Both the position numbers and the translations under genes were made by a program. The notes beneath the pieces were generated by a model. That model was not told the origin of the DNA. It made no database searches and was given only the letters and a program-made list of their open reading frames with translations. From the NCBI GenBank assembly GCA_963205115.1, contig CAUJHV010000014.1, positions 248,001 through 312,000 of the forward strand: a DNA stretch of 64,000 bases. Direction: 5' to 3'. Of this stretch, positions 52,170-60,106 are shown one piece after another. Each line of letters starts with the position of its first letter. The stretch's first letter is position 1. The DNA is from Pseudomonadota bacterium. GTDB lineage: Bacteria > Pseudomonadota > Gammaproteobacteria > Burkholderiales > Burkholderiaceae_C.

Positions 52170-54497
52170 ATGAATGCGAAGGACACCACCAAGCTGATCG
52201 CGAAGGGCCTTGAAGGCCGCGAGAGCGACGAGGCCAAGGCGCTGGGCTACCTTCAGAAGCTGAACCTGGCGGGCATGGATGTGAAGGGCCAGGTCAGCTC
52301 GGCCTACGGGCAGTCGGGGTACGGGCTCGGCATCGACGCCAAGTTTGACTTTGGCGCGCTCCTGGTGCCCTTTGTGCATATGGATGTGGGCTTCTCCATG
52401 GCGGGCTCTCGCACGGCGCATGCGCTGCTGGTGCTGCAGCGCATGCCCAAGGCGGTCTGGCTCGAGGATCACCCCCGCCCGCCCCAGCCGACAGCGGCAC
52501 AAGCCCTGGCGCTGCCGCCAACGGCGCCCGCCGCGCCGACGTGGAAGACGCAGCAGCCCATTGCCATGGCCTTTCTCAAGGGGCGGACCCTCAAGCTTGC
52601 CGCCAAGGTCAGCACCGCCGCCTGGGCCGGCTTCGGTTCTTTCGATGACTTCGACGAGACCGGCCTCACCATCGGCGCCAAGGCCGAGGCGTCCAGCGGC
52701 GGCTCCATCACCCGGCTGGTTGAAAGGCAGCCGCGCCACTACCGCTCATTGCGCGACAGCCGGTCAACGCTCTCGGACGATGTCGACGACCTGTTCGAGG
52801 TGCGACTCAAGGCCAAGGTGGCGGCCTGGATTCTGGCCTGCGTCGAAGGCGTCAACAAGCTGCAGAGCTACGACATTCCAGCCATCTCGCTGCGCGAGCA
52901 GGCGCGTGATGCCGGCCTTGCGGACGATGCCGAGACGGCCCTGCTGACCACGCTTGACTACTACGACAGGCTGACTGTCAATGACGTGGACAGCATCGCG
53001 ATCGCCGGGCTCGGACTGCAGGTCAAGAATGTCTTTGCATCGGCCGTGAAGCGCGTCAAGGGCATGCTGGCCACGGCGAGCACGGACGATCTGCTGAAGG
53101 AACTGGACACCATCAAGGCCCAGCTCGACGAGCTGCAAGAACGCTTCAAGCACAAGGAAGGCAACGAGCTGCTGCCCGGCGAAGTGCGCAAGGAGTTGTG
53201 GGACGCGACCGTGCGCCGCCTCCATGAGGTCAGGGAGCTGATCGCAGCCCTCAAGCGGCGCAAGGAGCGCAAGGCCCGGCTGTCGGCGCCCCAGGCGGCC
53301 CCCGCAGCGGCCACGCGTTCGCCGCCGTTTCACCTGGACATCTCGGCGGTTGAGGGCAGCCTCGACGGGGCGGCCGGCACCAAGCTGGTGTTGCCGCGCC
53401 AACAGGTGACCGCCAAGCTGGCCCTGGAGGGCCGTTGCCAGTTCCGCAGGATCTCGTTTCGCTACCAGGCCACGGCGCCGGGCAAGGACGATCGCACCCT
53501 GCTGAGCAGCCAGGATACGGTGATCCGGTACACCACCCGCAAGGTCACGCTCACCGGGGCGGCCTCGGCCTTGGAAAGGAAGGCCACGGGCTTCCTGAAG
53601 GAGCGCGGCAACCTAGTGACGATGTCGTACCGTTCCGTACATGTGCAGTGGTTCGACGACCTGAAACCCGACAACGGTCAGGCCCTGCCGAACGGCAGCG
53701 GTGTCTCCTTTGGCCTGTCGGTGCTGGCCGAGTCGCTGGAGCTCTACCGCGGCGCCTGCATCGCGCGCGGCAAGCCCGTGGCGGGCGCGCCGTCGCCTCC
53801 CCTGGTCGGCGATTTCAGTGAGCTGGAAACCGCCATGACAAAGCAGCTGCGGGTCACGGCCGAAGAGCTGCGCAGCTTCATGCGCGACTTGCCCGACTGG
53901 ATCGGCAAGTCCTACCTGAACGACGAGGACAAGACGCGCGTCGAATCGTTTCTCGTCGAAAGCAGCTTTGCATTCACGACGCTGCACAAGCTGGTGATCG
54001 TCGATCGGCGGCCAGATGCGCTGTTTGAGCTGCCGCCGGTGATCGCTCTGCTGAAAGCGACGCAGCGCCCGCCGGAACTGCGCTTGCAGGCGCTGCGGCT
54101 GCGCTATCGCGTGCGCACCGACGACGACAAGAGCCGCAACCTCATCAACCTCGGCTGGAACCCCGAGCCCTGGGGTGAAGGCTTGAAGCCTTGGGGCCAG
54201 GGTTCGGTGGATGGCTCTCAGCCCTGGTATGTGCGGCTGACGGGCGTGGACCCGAAACTGCCCAATTGGTTCAACCTGCCCGCGTTGGCGCTGCAGCTGG
54301 GCATCGGCCTGGAACGCGTGGAGCGGGTGGGATCTGAAGGCATCGTCGAGTTGCACCACACCTTGTTCCCTCAGCCCTATGACCCCTCGGACGCGCCCAA
54401 GGGTTACGGTCGCTCGCTGGCCGACACCCTCACGGCCCGTAACTGGCGCTTGATCACCGATCTGCTGGTGCCTCCCGTGACGCTGTTCAGCCAGTGA
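52170..54497 (+). CDS. Uncharacterised 775-residue protein, first gene of the large-protein operon
   Basis: I do not recognise this family. There is no signal peptide or membrane helix. Residues 1-100 are moderately polar with DVKGQVSSAYGQSGYGLGID and LLVPFVHMDVGFSMAG, followed by a Pro/Ala-rich linker to about 128. A mixed region follows to about 300, then a likely coiled coil at about 305-375 (LLKELDTIKAQLDELQERF, RRLHEVRELIAALKRRKERK), a short Ala/Pro linker, and a C-terminal alpha/beta half with FRRISFRYQA, VHVQWFDDLKPDNGQALPNG, RLRYRVRTDDDKSRN and NWFNLPALALQLGIGLERV. The regions look like separate structural modules. It is followed at 88 bp by the DUF6603-type gene in the same direction. 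The start is uncertain because no strong ribosome site precedes it. Confidence 0.75.
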   Translation: MNAKDTTKLIAKGLEGRESDEAKALGYLQKLNLAGMDVKGQVSSAYGQSGYGLGIDAKFDFGALLVPFVHMDVGFSMAGSRTAHALLVLQRMPKAVWLEDHPRPPQPTAAQALALPPTAPAAPTWKTQQPIAMAFLKGRTLKLAAKVSTAAWAGFGSFDDFDETGLTIGAKAEASSGGSITRLVERQPRHYRSLRDSRSTLSDDVDDLFEVRLKAKVAAWILACVEGVNKLQSYDIPAISLREQARDAGLADDAETALLTTLDYYDRLTVNDVDSIAIAGLGLQVKNVFASAVKRVKGMLATASTDDLLKELDTIKAQLDELQERFKHKEGNELLPGEVRKELWDATVRRLHEVRELIAALKRRKERKARLSAPQAAPAAATRSPPFHLDISAVEGSLDGAAGTKLVLPRQQVTAKLALEGRCQFRRISFRYQATAPGKDDRTLLSSQDTVIRYTTRKVTLTGAASALERKATGFLKERGNLVTMSYRSVHVQWFDDLKPDNGQALPNGSGVSFGLSVLAESLELYRGACIARGKPVAGAPSPPLVGDFSELETAMTKQLRVTAEELRSFMRDLPDWIGKSYLNDEDKTRVESFLVESSFAFTTLHKLVIVDRRPDALFELPPVIALLKATQRPPELRLQALRLRYRVRTDDDKSRNLINLGWNPEPWGEGLKPWGQGSVDGSQPWYVRLTGVDPKLPNWFNLPALALQLGIGLERVERVGSEGIVELHHTLFPQPYDPSDAPKGYGRSLADTLTARNWRLITDLLVPPVTLFSQ

Positions 54498-54502
54498 GCG
54501 CC

Positions 54503-54589
54503 ATGAGCCCCAGCGTCAGGCCCAACCCCGTCATTCAGCGGCGCTTTGCGGTGTCCCTGCGCCACGGCGCTGGCCGGAGGTCCGCATGA
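54503..54589 (+). CDS. Possible 28-residue leader ORF overlapping the DUF6603-type gene
   Basis: The frame starts 5 bp after the 775-residue gene stop (MSPSVRPNPVIQRRFAVSLR...) and its TGA lies inside the ATGA of the next start codon. That arrangement would allow translational coupling across the 88-bp gap. It could equally be chance. The Arg-rich composition is not informative. Confidence 0.25.
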   Translation: MSPSVRPNPVIQRRFAVSLRHGAGRRSA

Positions 54590-57500
54590 GCCTGATGGAC
54601 GACTTCACCGCGGTGCGCGAGGCCTTGCAGCGCCACCTGCCCCGCGCGGCAACAGGCAGCCTGGTGACGCTGGACGAAGACGGCCTTCGTGTGGCCGAAC
54701 CCGGCGTGAGCCTGGCCGACCTTTCGCATCTGATCGACGACATCACCGGCGGCCATCACGCGTTGCCTGAGCGGCTGCCGCTGGCCGATGTCCGATTGAA
54801 GCAGCTCAGCCTGGGCCGCGGCGTGGATGGTGGTGCGGAGCTGGACTTCACCGTTGCATGGGCCCAGGCCGAGCTGCAGGCGGCGGGGCCGTATGCCCTG
54901 AGCCTGGCCGAGCTTCATTTTTCGATGCGTCGCAGGGCGCTCTCGGCCGCGGCGCGGGCCCGCTTCAAGCTCGAGGACCTGGACCTCGAGCTGGGGTTCG
55001 AGCTGCCGAGCCAGGTGTTCGAGCTTCACCTGGCGGCTGACCAGCTGGATACCGCCGCGGGCTTGTTGTCGCGCCGGGGGTTGATGCCGCCGCCGGGCGC
55101 CGGGGCCGCTGCGGGCGGGCCGAAGATCCGCAGCGTGCTCGTGCGAGGCTCGTTGATCTTCGAGCGCGTGATCCTGAGTGTTGAACTCGACGATGTCTTC
55201 CGTGTCGGCCCCCTGCGTCTGGCTTATGCAGCCGCCGAGATCGACCTGGGCGGCGTCGAGGGGCCCACACTGGACGCGCAGGCTGAACTGCGCATCGCCG
55301 TGCCTGGAAAGTCTGACCTGGTGCTCGATGTCGAGGGCTCGGTCGATTCGGCCGGCTGGCGTCTGGCCGGTTCGCTCGAGTTGGCCGGTGGTGGCCTGAC
55401 GATCGGCGAACTGGTCGGCGCGTTTGCAGCGGCCTTCCATCAAACCCCGCCGAACGTGCCGGCCGTGATCAGCGGCCTGAGCCTGGAGCGGCTGGACGTT
55501 CAACTCGACACGCACGACCCGAGTTTCAGCGTGCGGGCTGCGCTGGACTGGCAGCAAGACGCCGAGCTGGTGGTGCAACTGGTCAAGGCCGGACCGACAC
55601 TGCAGGTCGAGGGCCGTCTGGCGCTGGCTGGCGTGAGCTTGCGGCTGGATCTGGACCGCAGCGTGGGCGGCAGCCTGCTGGTGGGCTCGTTCGATGCGGC
55701 TGGCAGCGCGCCGCTGACGCTGGCGGCACTGCTCAAGGCCCTGAGGGTGCGTGGCCCGGCGAGCCTGGACACGTCACTGGACATTCGAAGCATGGCCGTG
55801 GCGCTGGATGGCCAGCGCCGGATGATGCTGGCCGCCGAGGTGGATGCCGGCATCGACCTCGCGCGCCTGGGCGATCTGCCGCTGGTGGGTTCTCTGCTGC
55901 CCAAGGGCGGGCTGCTGGGTCTACAGCTCACGCCGTACTACCTCGCGAGCGGCTTCAGTGCGTCCGCCGCCGCGCGCAGCCTGATGCCGGAGAGCCTGGC
56001 GCTGCCCGACCCCTTGGAGGCGGGACCTCATGTGTCCATGAGCCTGCAGCTGGGCGACAAACCGATGGCGCTGGGCAGCGACAAGGGCCTCACGGCAGCC
56101 CAGGCACCAGACGTTCTGCCCGCTGGCCAGACCGGCCCGCCAGGCGCAGCGGCCCAAGCGGCAGACACCGACAACGGCCTGACCTGGAAGGAGGTGAAGA
56201 AGTCTTTCGGCCCGCTGCAGGTGGGGCGCGTGGGTTACCACTACGAGCCGGACAGCCACGTCAACCTGGCCTTTGATGCCGGCCTCGAGTTTGCCGGGCT
56301 GGCGCTCAGTGTGGACGGCCTGGGGGCGCGCTACGAATTTGCCACCCGCCAGCTCACACCGCGGCTGCGCGGGCTGGGCATCGACCTCAAGCGCGGGCCC
56401 ATCGAGATTGGCGGCGCTTTCCTCCATGCCGATGGCGACTATCTCGGCCAGGTGGTCATCAAGACCCGGCAGTTTGCGCTGACTGCGGTGGGCGGCTTCG
56501 GCATGGTCGACGGAACGCCGTCGATGTTTGCCTACGGCGTGCTCGACATGCCGATCGGCGGGCCGCCATTCTTTTTTGTCGAAGGGCTCGCTGCGGGCAT
56601 CGGCCTGCACCGCAGCCTGCACGTGCCCACCATCGAACAGGTGCGCAGCTTTCCGCTGGTGCAGACGGCGGGGGTGAAGCCGCCCTTGGGCAAGCCCGCC
56701 AAGGCACTCTCGAGCGAGCAGCTGCAAGCCCTGCACAACCATGTCAGCCCGCGCCTGGGCGAGTACTTCGTGGCGGCGGGCCTGAAGTTCAATTCCTTCC
56801 GGCTGGTGCACGGCTTTGCCCTGCTGGTGATGACGGTAGGTCGCGATGTCGAGGTGGATCTCATCGGCACGGCAGACTTCGCGTCACCACCGGACCTGCC
56901 CGACACGGTGCCGGCACTTGCGCGGGTGCAGCTCGATCTGCTGGCGCGCATCGTCGTCTCCGAAGGTTTCATCGGGGTTGAAGCGCGGCTCGATCCGAGC
57001 TCTTACGTCTACAGCCCGCTGTGCCACCTCAGTGGCGGTTTTGCCTTCTATGCCTGGAGCCGGGGCACACGGGCTGGTGACTTCGTCTTGTCGGTGGGCG
57101 GCTATCACCCCGATTACGACAAGCCGGCGCACTACCCGCTGGTGCCGCGCGTGGAGCTCAAGTACCAGGTGAGCCCGGAGGTTTATCTCAAGGGCGACGC
57201 CTACTTTGCTTTGACCCCCAGCGTGATGATGGCTGGCGGCGGGCTGCATGCCCACGCGGAGATCGGCTCGCTCGTCGCCTGGGCCGATTTCAGCGCCGAT
57301 TTCTGGGTGGCCTGGGAACCCTTCCATTACGACGCACGCATGCACATCGGCATCGGCGCCAGGTGGAAGTGCTTCCACACCACGGCCAGCGCTGATCTGC
57401 ACATCTGGGGCCCTGACTTCAGTGGCTCGGCGCATGTCGAATGGTTTGTGTTTTCCTTCGACCTCGAGTTTGGCGCCGGCTCGCCAACCGTGCCGATGGC

Positions 57501-58224
57501 CATTGGCGTCGAGAAGTTCCTGAAGTCTTTCCTGGCGGTCGAGATGGACCGCTCCAAGCCTGGCGCGCCCGAGACCCACAACGCGACGCTCGGCCTCACG
57601 CTGGCCGAAGGCGTGATCGGCGAAGTGGGGGGTGTGTCCGTGGTGGCGCCTGCGAGCCTGGTGATCATCACCTCGTCGCGCGTGCCGGTGACACACGGCA
57701 CGCTGGGCGCGCAGCCGAGCGCGCTGCCGGCGGCCGCGATCGGCATCGCGCCCTCGGCCATCACCGCGATCACCTCGAGCCACAGCGTCGGCATCCAGCG
57801 CCGCACCCAGGGTCGATGGTTGGCCGTGCCTGACGCCGAGTTCGTGATGGTGCCGCTGCCGCCCACGGGCTTTCCGCAGGCGCTGTGGGCCCCGGGCCCG
57901 GTCAGGCGCAATGCGCTGCCGCTGCAGGCCGTGGGCGGGTTCAGCATCAAGCCGGCGCTGCCTCCGGTCAGCGGCAGCAGCACGCCGGTGGCCTTTGAGG
58001 ACATCCGCTACGCGCCGCTGACCGACAAGAGCAAGGTGCTGCGGCAGGTGGCACATGCGCTGCCGCCCGGTGGGCGTGTGGTCGGCGGCGCTGTCGAGAT
58101 GGCGCTGCGCGGCGACTTGCAGGCCCTGGGCCTGCCGGCGCTCTCGCTCAGACAGCCGCCCGCGATGCGCAAGGCGCCGCAGATCCTGCTGGGTGCGCAC
58201 GTGGAGGAGCCCGTTCTTGTCTGA
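54586..58224 (+). CDS. DUF6603-type giant protein
   Basis: A 1212-residue protein. The C-terminal half carries the pattern I associate with DUF6603: GGPPFFFVEGLAAGIGLHRS with VPTIEQVRSFPLV at about 658-692, GGYHPDYDKPAHYPLVPRVE then VYLKGDAYFALTPSVMMAGG at about 845-885, FSADFWVAWEPFHYDARMHI, and SADLHIWGPDFSGSAHVEWF. The N-terminal 600 residues are a long series of alternating short hydrophobic strands (LELGFELPSQVFELHL, LVLDVEGSVDSAGWRLAGS, LQVEGRLALAGVSLRLDL), so the whole is probably an extended beta-rich structure, AsmA-like in texture. No signal peptide is present. GGAGG lies 6 nt before the ATG. The stop region overlaps the next gene by 8 nt. Biochemical function of this family is unknown to me. 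Confidence 0.8.
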   Translation: MSLMDDFTAVREALQRHLPRAATGSLVTLDEDGLRVAEPGVSLADLSHLIDDITGGHHALPERLPLADVRLKQLSLGRGVDGGAELDFTVAWAQAELQAAGPYALSLAELHFSMRRRALSAAARARFKLEDLDLELGFELPSQVFELHLAADQLDTAAGLLSRRGLMPPPGAGAAAGGPKIRSVLVRGSLIFERVILSVELDDVFRVGPLRLAYAAAEIDLGGVEGPTLDAQAELRIAVPGKSDLVLDVEGSVDSAGWRLAGSLELAGGGLTIGELVGAFAAAFHQTPPNVPAVISGLSLERLDVQLDTHDPSFSVRAALDWQQDAELVVQLVKAGPTLQVEGRLALAGVSLRLDLDRSVGGSLLVGSFDAAGSAPLTLAALLKALRVRGPASLDTSLDIRSMAVALDGQRRMMLAAEVDAGIDLARLGDLPLVGSLLPKGGLLGLQLTPYYLASGFSASAAARSLMPESLALPDPLEAGPHVSMSLQLGDKPMALGSDKGLTAAQAPDVLPAGQTGPPGAAAQAADTDNGLTWKEVKKSFGPLQVGRVGYHYEPDSHVNLAFDAGLEFAGLALSVDGLGARYEFATRQLTPRLRGLGIDLKRGPIEIGGAFLHADGDYLGQVVIKTRQFALTAVGGFGMVDGTPSMFAYGVLDMPIGGPPFFFVEGLAAGIGLHRSLHVPTIEQVRSFPLVQTAGVKPPLGKPAKALSSEQLQALHNHVSPRLGEYFVAAGLKFNSFRLVHGFALLVMTVGRDVEVDLIGTADFASPPDLPDTVPALARVQLDLLARIVVSEGFIGVEARLDPSSYVYSPLCHLSGGFAFYAWSRGTRAGDFVLSVGGYHPDYDKPAHYPLVPRVELKYQVSPEVYLKGDAYFALTPSVMMAGGGLHAHAEIGSLVAWADFSADFWVAWEPFHYDARMHIGIGARWKCFHTTASADLHIWGPDFSGSAHVEWFVFSFDLEFGAGSPTVPMAIGVEKFLKSFLAVEMDRSKPGAPETHNATLGLTLAEGVIGEVGGVSVVAPASLVIITSSRVPVTHGTLGAQPSALPAAAIGIAPSAITAITSSHSVGIQRRTQGRWLAVPDAEFVMVPLPPTGFPQALWAPGPVRRNALPLQAVGGFSIKPALPPVSGSSTPVAFEDIRYAPLTDKSKVLRQVAHALPPGGRVVGGAVEMALRGDLQALGLPALSLRQPPAMRKAPQILLGAHVEEPVLV

Positions 58225-60106
58225 GCTTGATTCCGGCCCGCAGTTCGCCGCAGGCGACCGCATGGTGTTTGTCGACCGGCAGGCGCCTGCGCTGCCGCCC
58301 GGCGAGTACGAGGTTCAGCTTGGCCATACCCTGAGCTATGGCGCCCCGTCAGCGACGGTGCTCGATGGCGGGCGCAGTCTCGGCTTCGTGGTGGCCGGGC
58401 CGCGCTTCGGGCTTGCGCCGTCGGAGATCGCCGGCCGCTTTCCGCCGCCCGGTGCGGACGGTGAATTCGCCAGCGTGCTGCCGCATGTGCTGCTCGAGCG
58501 CCCGACCTTGCCCTGGGAGCGTTCTGCCGTGGACAGCCAGCCGGCCGAGACGCCGTGGCTGGCCTTGCTGGTGCTGGAGGAGAGCGAACTGAAATTCAGC
58601 GCGCTCGTGCCCGTGTCGAGCCTGGTGACCGCCCAGGTGGGTGCGCCCGCGCCGCCGCTGTCGGCTGCGTTCAGCCCCTTGTCGCGCGAGCCTGGCGACG
58701 ACATCGCCCAAAGCGTGCATGTGATCGAGATCGAGGCCGAGTTCGCACGCCAGTGGCTGCCGACACCCGAAGAGCTTTCGCTGCTGGCGGGCGTGCGCCG
58801 GCTCGAAGACCTGGCGGGCGCCGCCAAGGGCGAACCCCGTGCCGTGGTGATCGCCAACCGCCTGCCCAAGCCGGGCGTGCGCAACCTGGTGCACCTCGTC
58901 TCTCTGGAGCTGCAGTACAGCGGCAGCCCGGCACGCCATTGGGCCGTGACGACAGGACCCCACGCGCCCTCGCGTGTGCGCCTGGTGAGCCTGGCGAACT
59001 GGGACTTCAGCTGCGCAGGCGACACCGGACACTTCGAAGCCTTGCTCGACAAGCTCGCCATCGGCGAGTTCCGCCTGGGCGCCGCCGGTCTGGGCCCGGC
59101 GCAGGGCCCGGTGGATGCCGGCGCCGTGCCCGTGGCGTACCGGCTCGACACCGGTGCCAGCACCGCTGCCTGGTACCACGGGCCTCTGGCGACCCGCCGG
59201 CGCGCGCCGGCGCTGGCCCTGCCGGCGCGCCATGCCAACGATCTGCTGCTCACCGAGGCGACCACCGGCCTGACCGATGTGTCCTACGCGGCGGCCTGGA
59301 CGCTGGGGCGGTTGCTCGCGCTGCGCGACCCGAGCGTGGGTGTGCCGTTGAACCAGTGGAAACGTCAGGTCGCGCAGGCCGCGCGGGCCGCGCAGTGGCT
59401 GGACACCACGCCTTCGGACCACCCGCCGCCGCCGCCCAGCCCGCTGTTCCCGCCGGCACTGCACGACTGGTTCGAGCACGCGCTGGGCCGTCTGAAGGCG
59501 GTACCCTTTGCCTATCTCGTGCCCGAACCGGCCTTGCTGCCGCCCGAGACGATCGGACTGCTGCGTATCGAGGCCACCTGGATCCAGGCTTTGGTCGACG
59601 GGGCGTTCAGCATCGGCCGACACAGCCGGCAGCAGGCGCTGCAAGACGCCGCCTTGGGCGCCGTGCTGCCGAGGATCGCTGAGCGCTCCGCGGTGCTGTT
59701 GCGCTCGGCGCTGGTCGCGGGTTGGCCAGACCTGGTGGTGGACGGTTTCGGCCCGCCCAGGCCGGGCAGCGCAGCCGCTGGCGACGCGCTCAAGCCGCTG
59801 CGCTTCGACCGCCTGGGCAAGGACACGCTGCTGGTGGTTTTCGAAGGCCCGCTGGCCCGGGTGGATCTGCATCTGCACCCCCAGGGCATGCACTTCGGCG
59901 TGGATGTCACGCCGTCGGGCGGCTTCCAGAAAGGGCAGGCCGGGCCGGTGCCGATGCGGGCGGACGCGGCGCAGGTGCCGCGCCGCGTGATCGACATCCT
60001 GGCCTTGCAGACGGCCCTGAAGGCGACGGGGCCGCATGAGTTTGCTTCGCGCATGCTGGAAGGCATACCCAAGGCGTCGTTCTCACTGCAGGAGGTCTGG
60101 TCGTGA
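58217..60106 (+). CDS. Uncharacterised 629-residue protein coupled to the DUF6603-type gene
   Basis: No characterised family recognised. It begins MVFVDRQAPALPPGEYEVQL after a short leader; the GEYEVQLGHTL / LGFVVAGPRFGLAPSEIAGR stretch (about 29-70) looks like a beta-sandwich. SVLPHVLLERPTLPWERSA and TPWLALLVLEESEL follow, phrasing I recall from large uncharacterised proteins of actinobacteria and myxobacteria. KAVPFAYLVPEPALLPPETI then WIQALVDGAFSIGRHSRQQA lies near 430-475. No signal peptide. The start TTG 58217 overlaps the previous gene by 8 nt and has AGGAG 8 nt upstream; ATG 58262 is possible but loses that site. Its stop overlaps the next start (GTGA). Confidence 0.8.
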   Translation: MSELDSGPQFAAGDRMVFVDRQAPALPPGEYEVQLGHTLSYGAPSATVLDGGRSLGFVVAGPRFGLAPSEIAGRFPPPGADGEFASVLPHVLLERPTLPWERSAVDSQPAETPWLALLVLEESELKFSALVPVSSLVTAQVGAPAPPLSAAFSPLSREPGDDIAQSVHVIEIEAEFARQWLPTPEELSLLAGVRRLEDLAGAAKGEPRAVVIANRLPKPGVRNLVHLVSLELQYSGSPARHWAVTTGPHAPSRVRLVSLANWDFSCAGDTGHFEALLDKLAIGEFRLGAAGLGPAQGPVDAGAVPVAYRLDTGASTAAWYHGPLATRRRAPALALPARHANDLLLTEATTGLTDVSYAAAWTLGRLLALRDPSVGVPLNQWKRQVAQAARAAQWLDTTPSDHPPPPPSPLFPPALHDWFEHALGRLKAVPFAYLVPEPALLPPETIGLLRIEATWIQALVDGAFSIGRHSRQQALQDAALGAVLPRIAERSAVLLRSALVAGWPDLVVDGFGPPRPGSAAAGDALKPLRFDRLGKDTLLVVFEGPLARVDLHLHPQGMHFGVDVTPSGGFQKGQAGPVPMRADAAQVPRRVIDILALQTALKATGPHEFASRMLEGIPKASFSLQEVWS

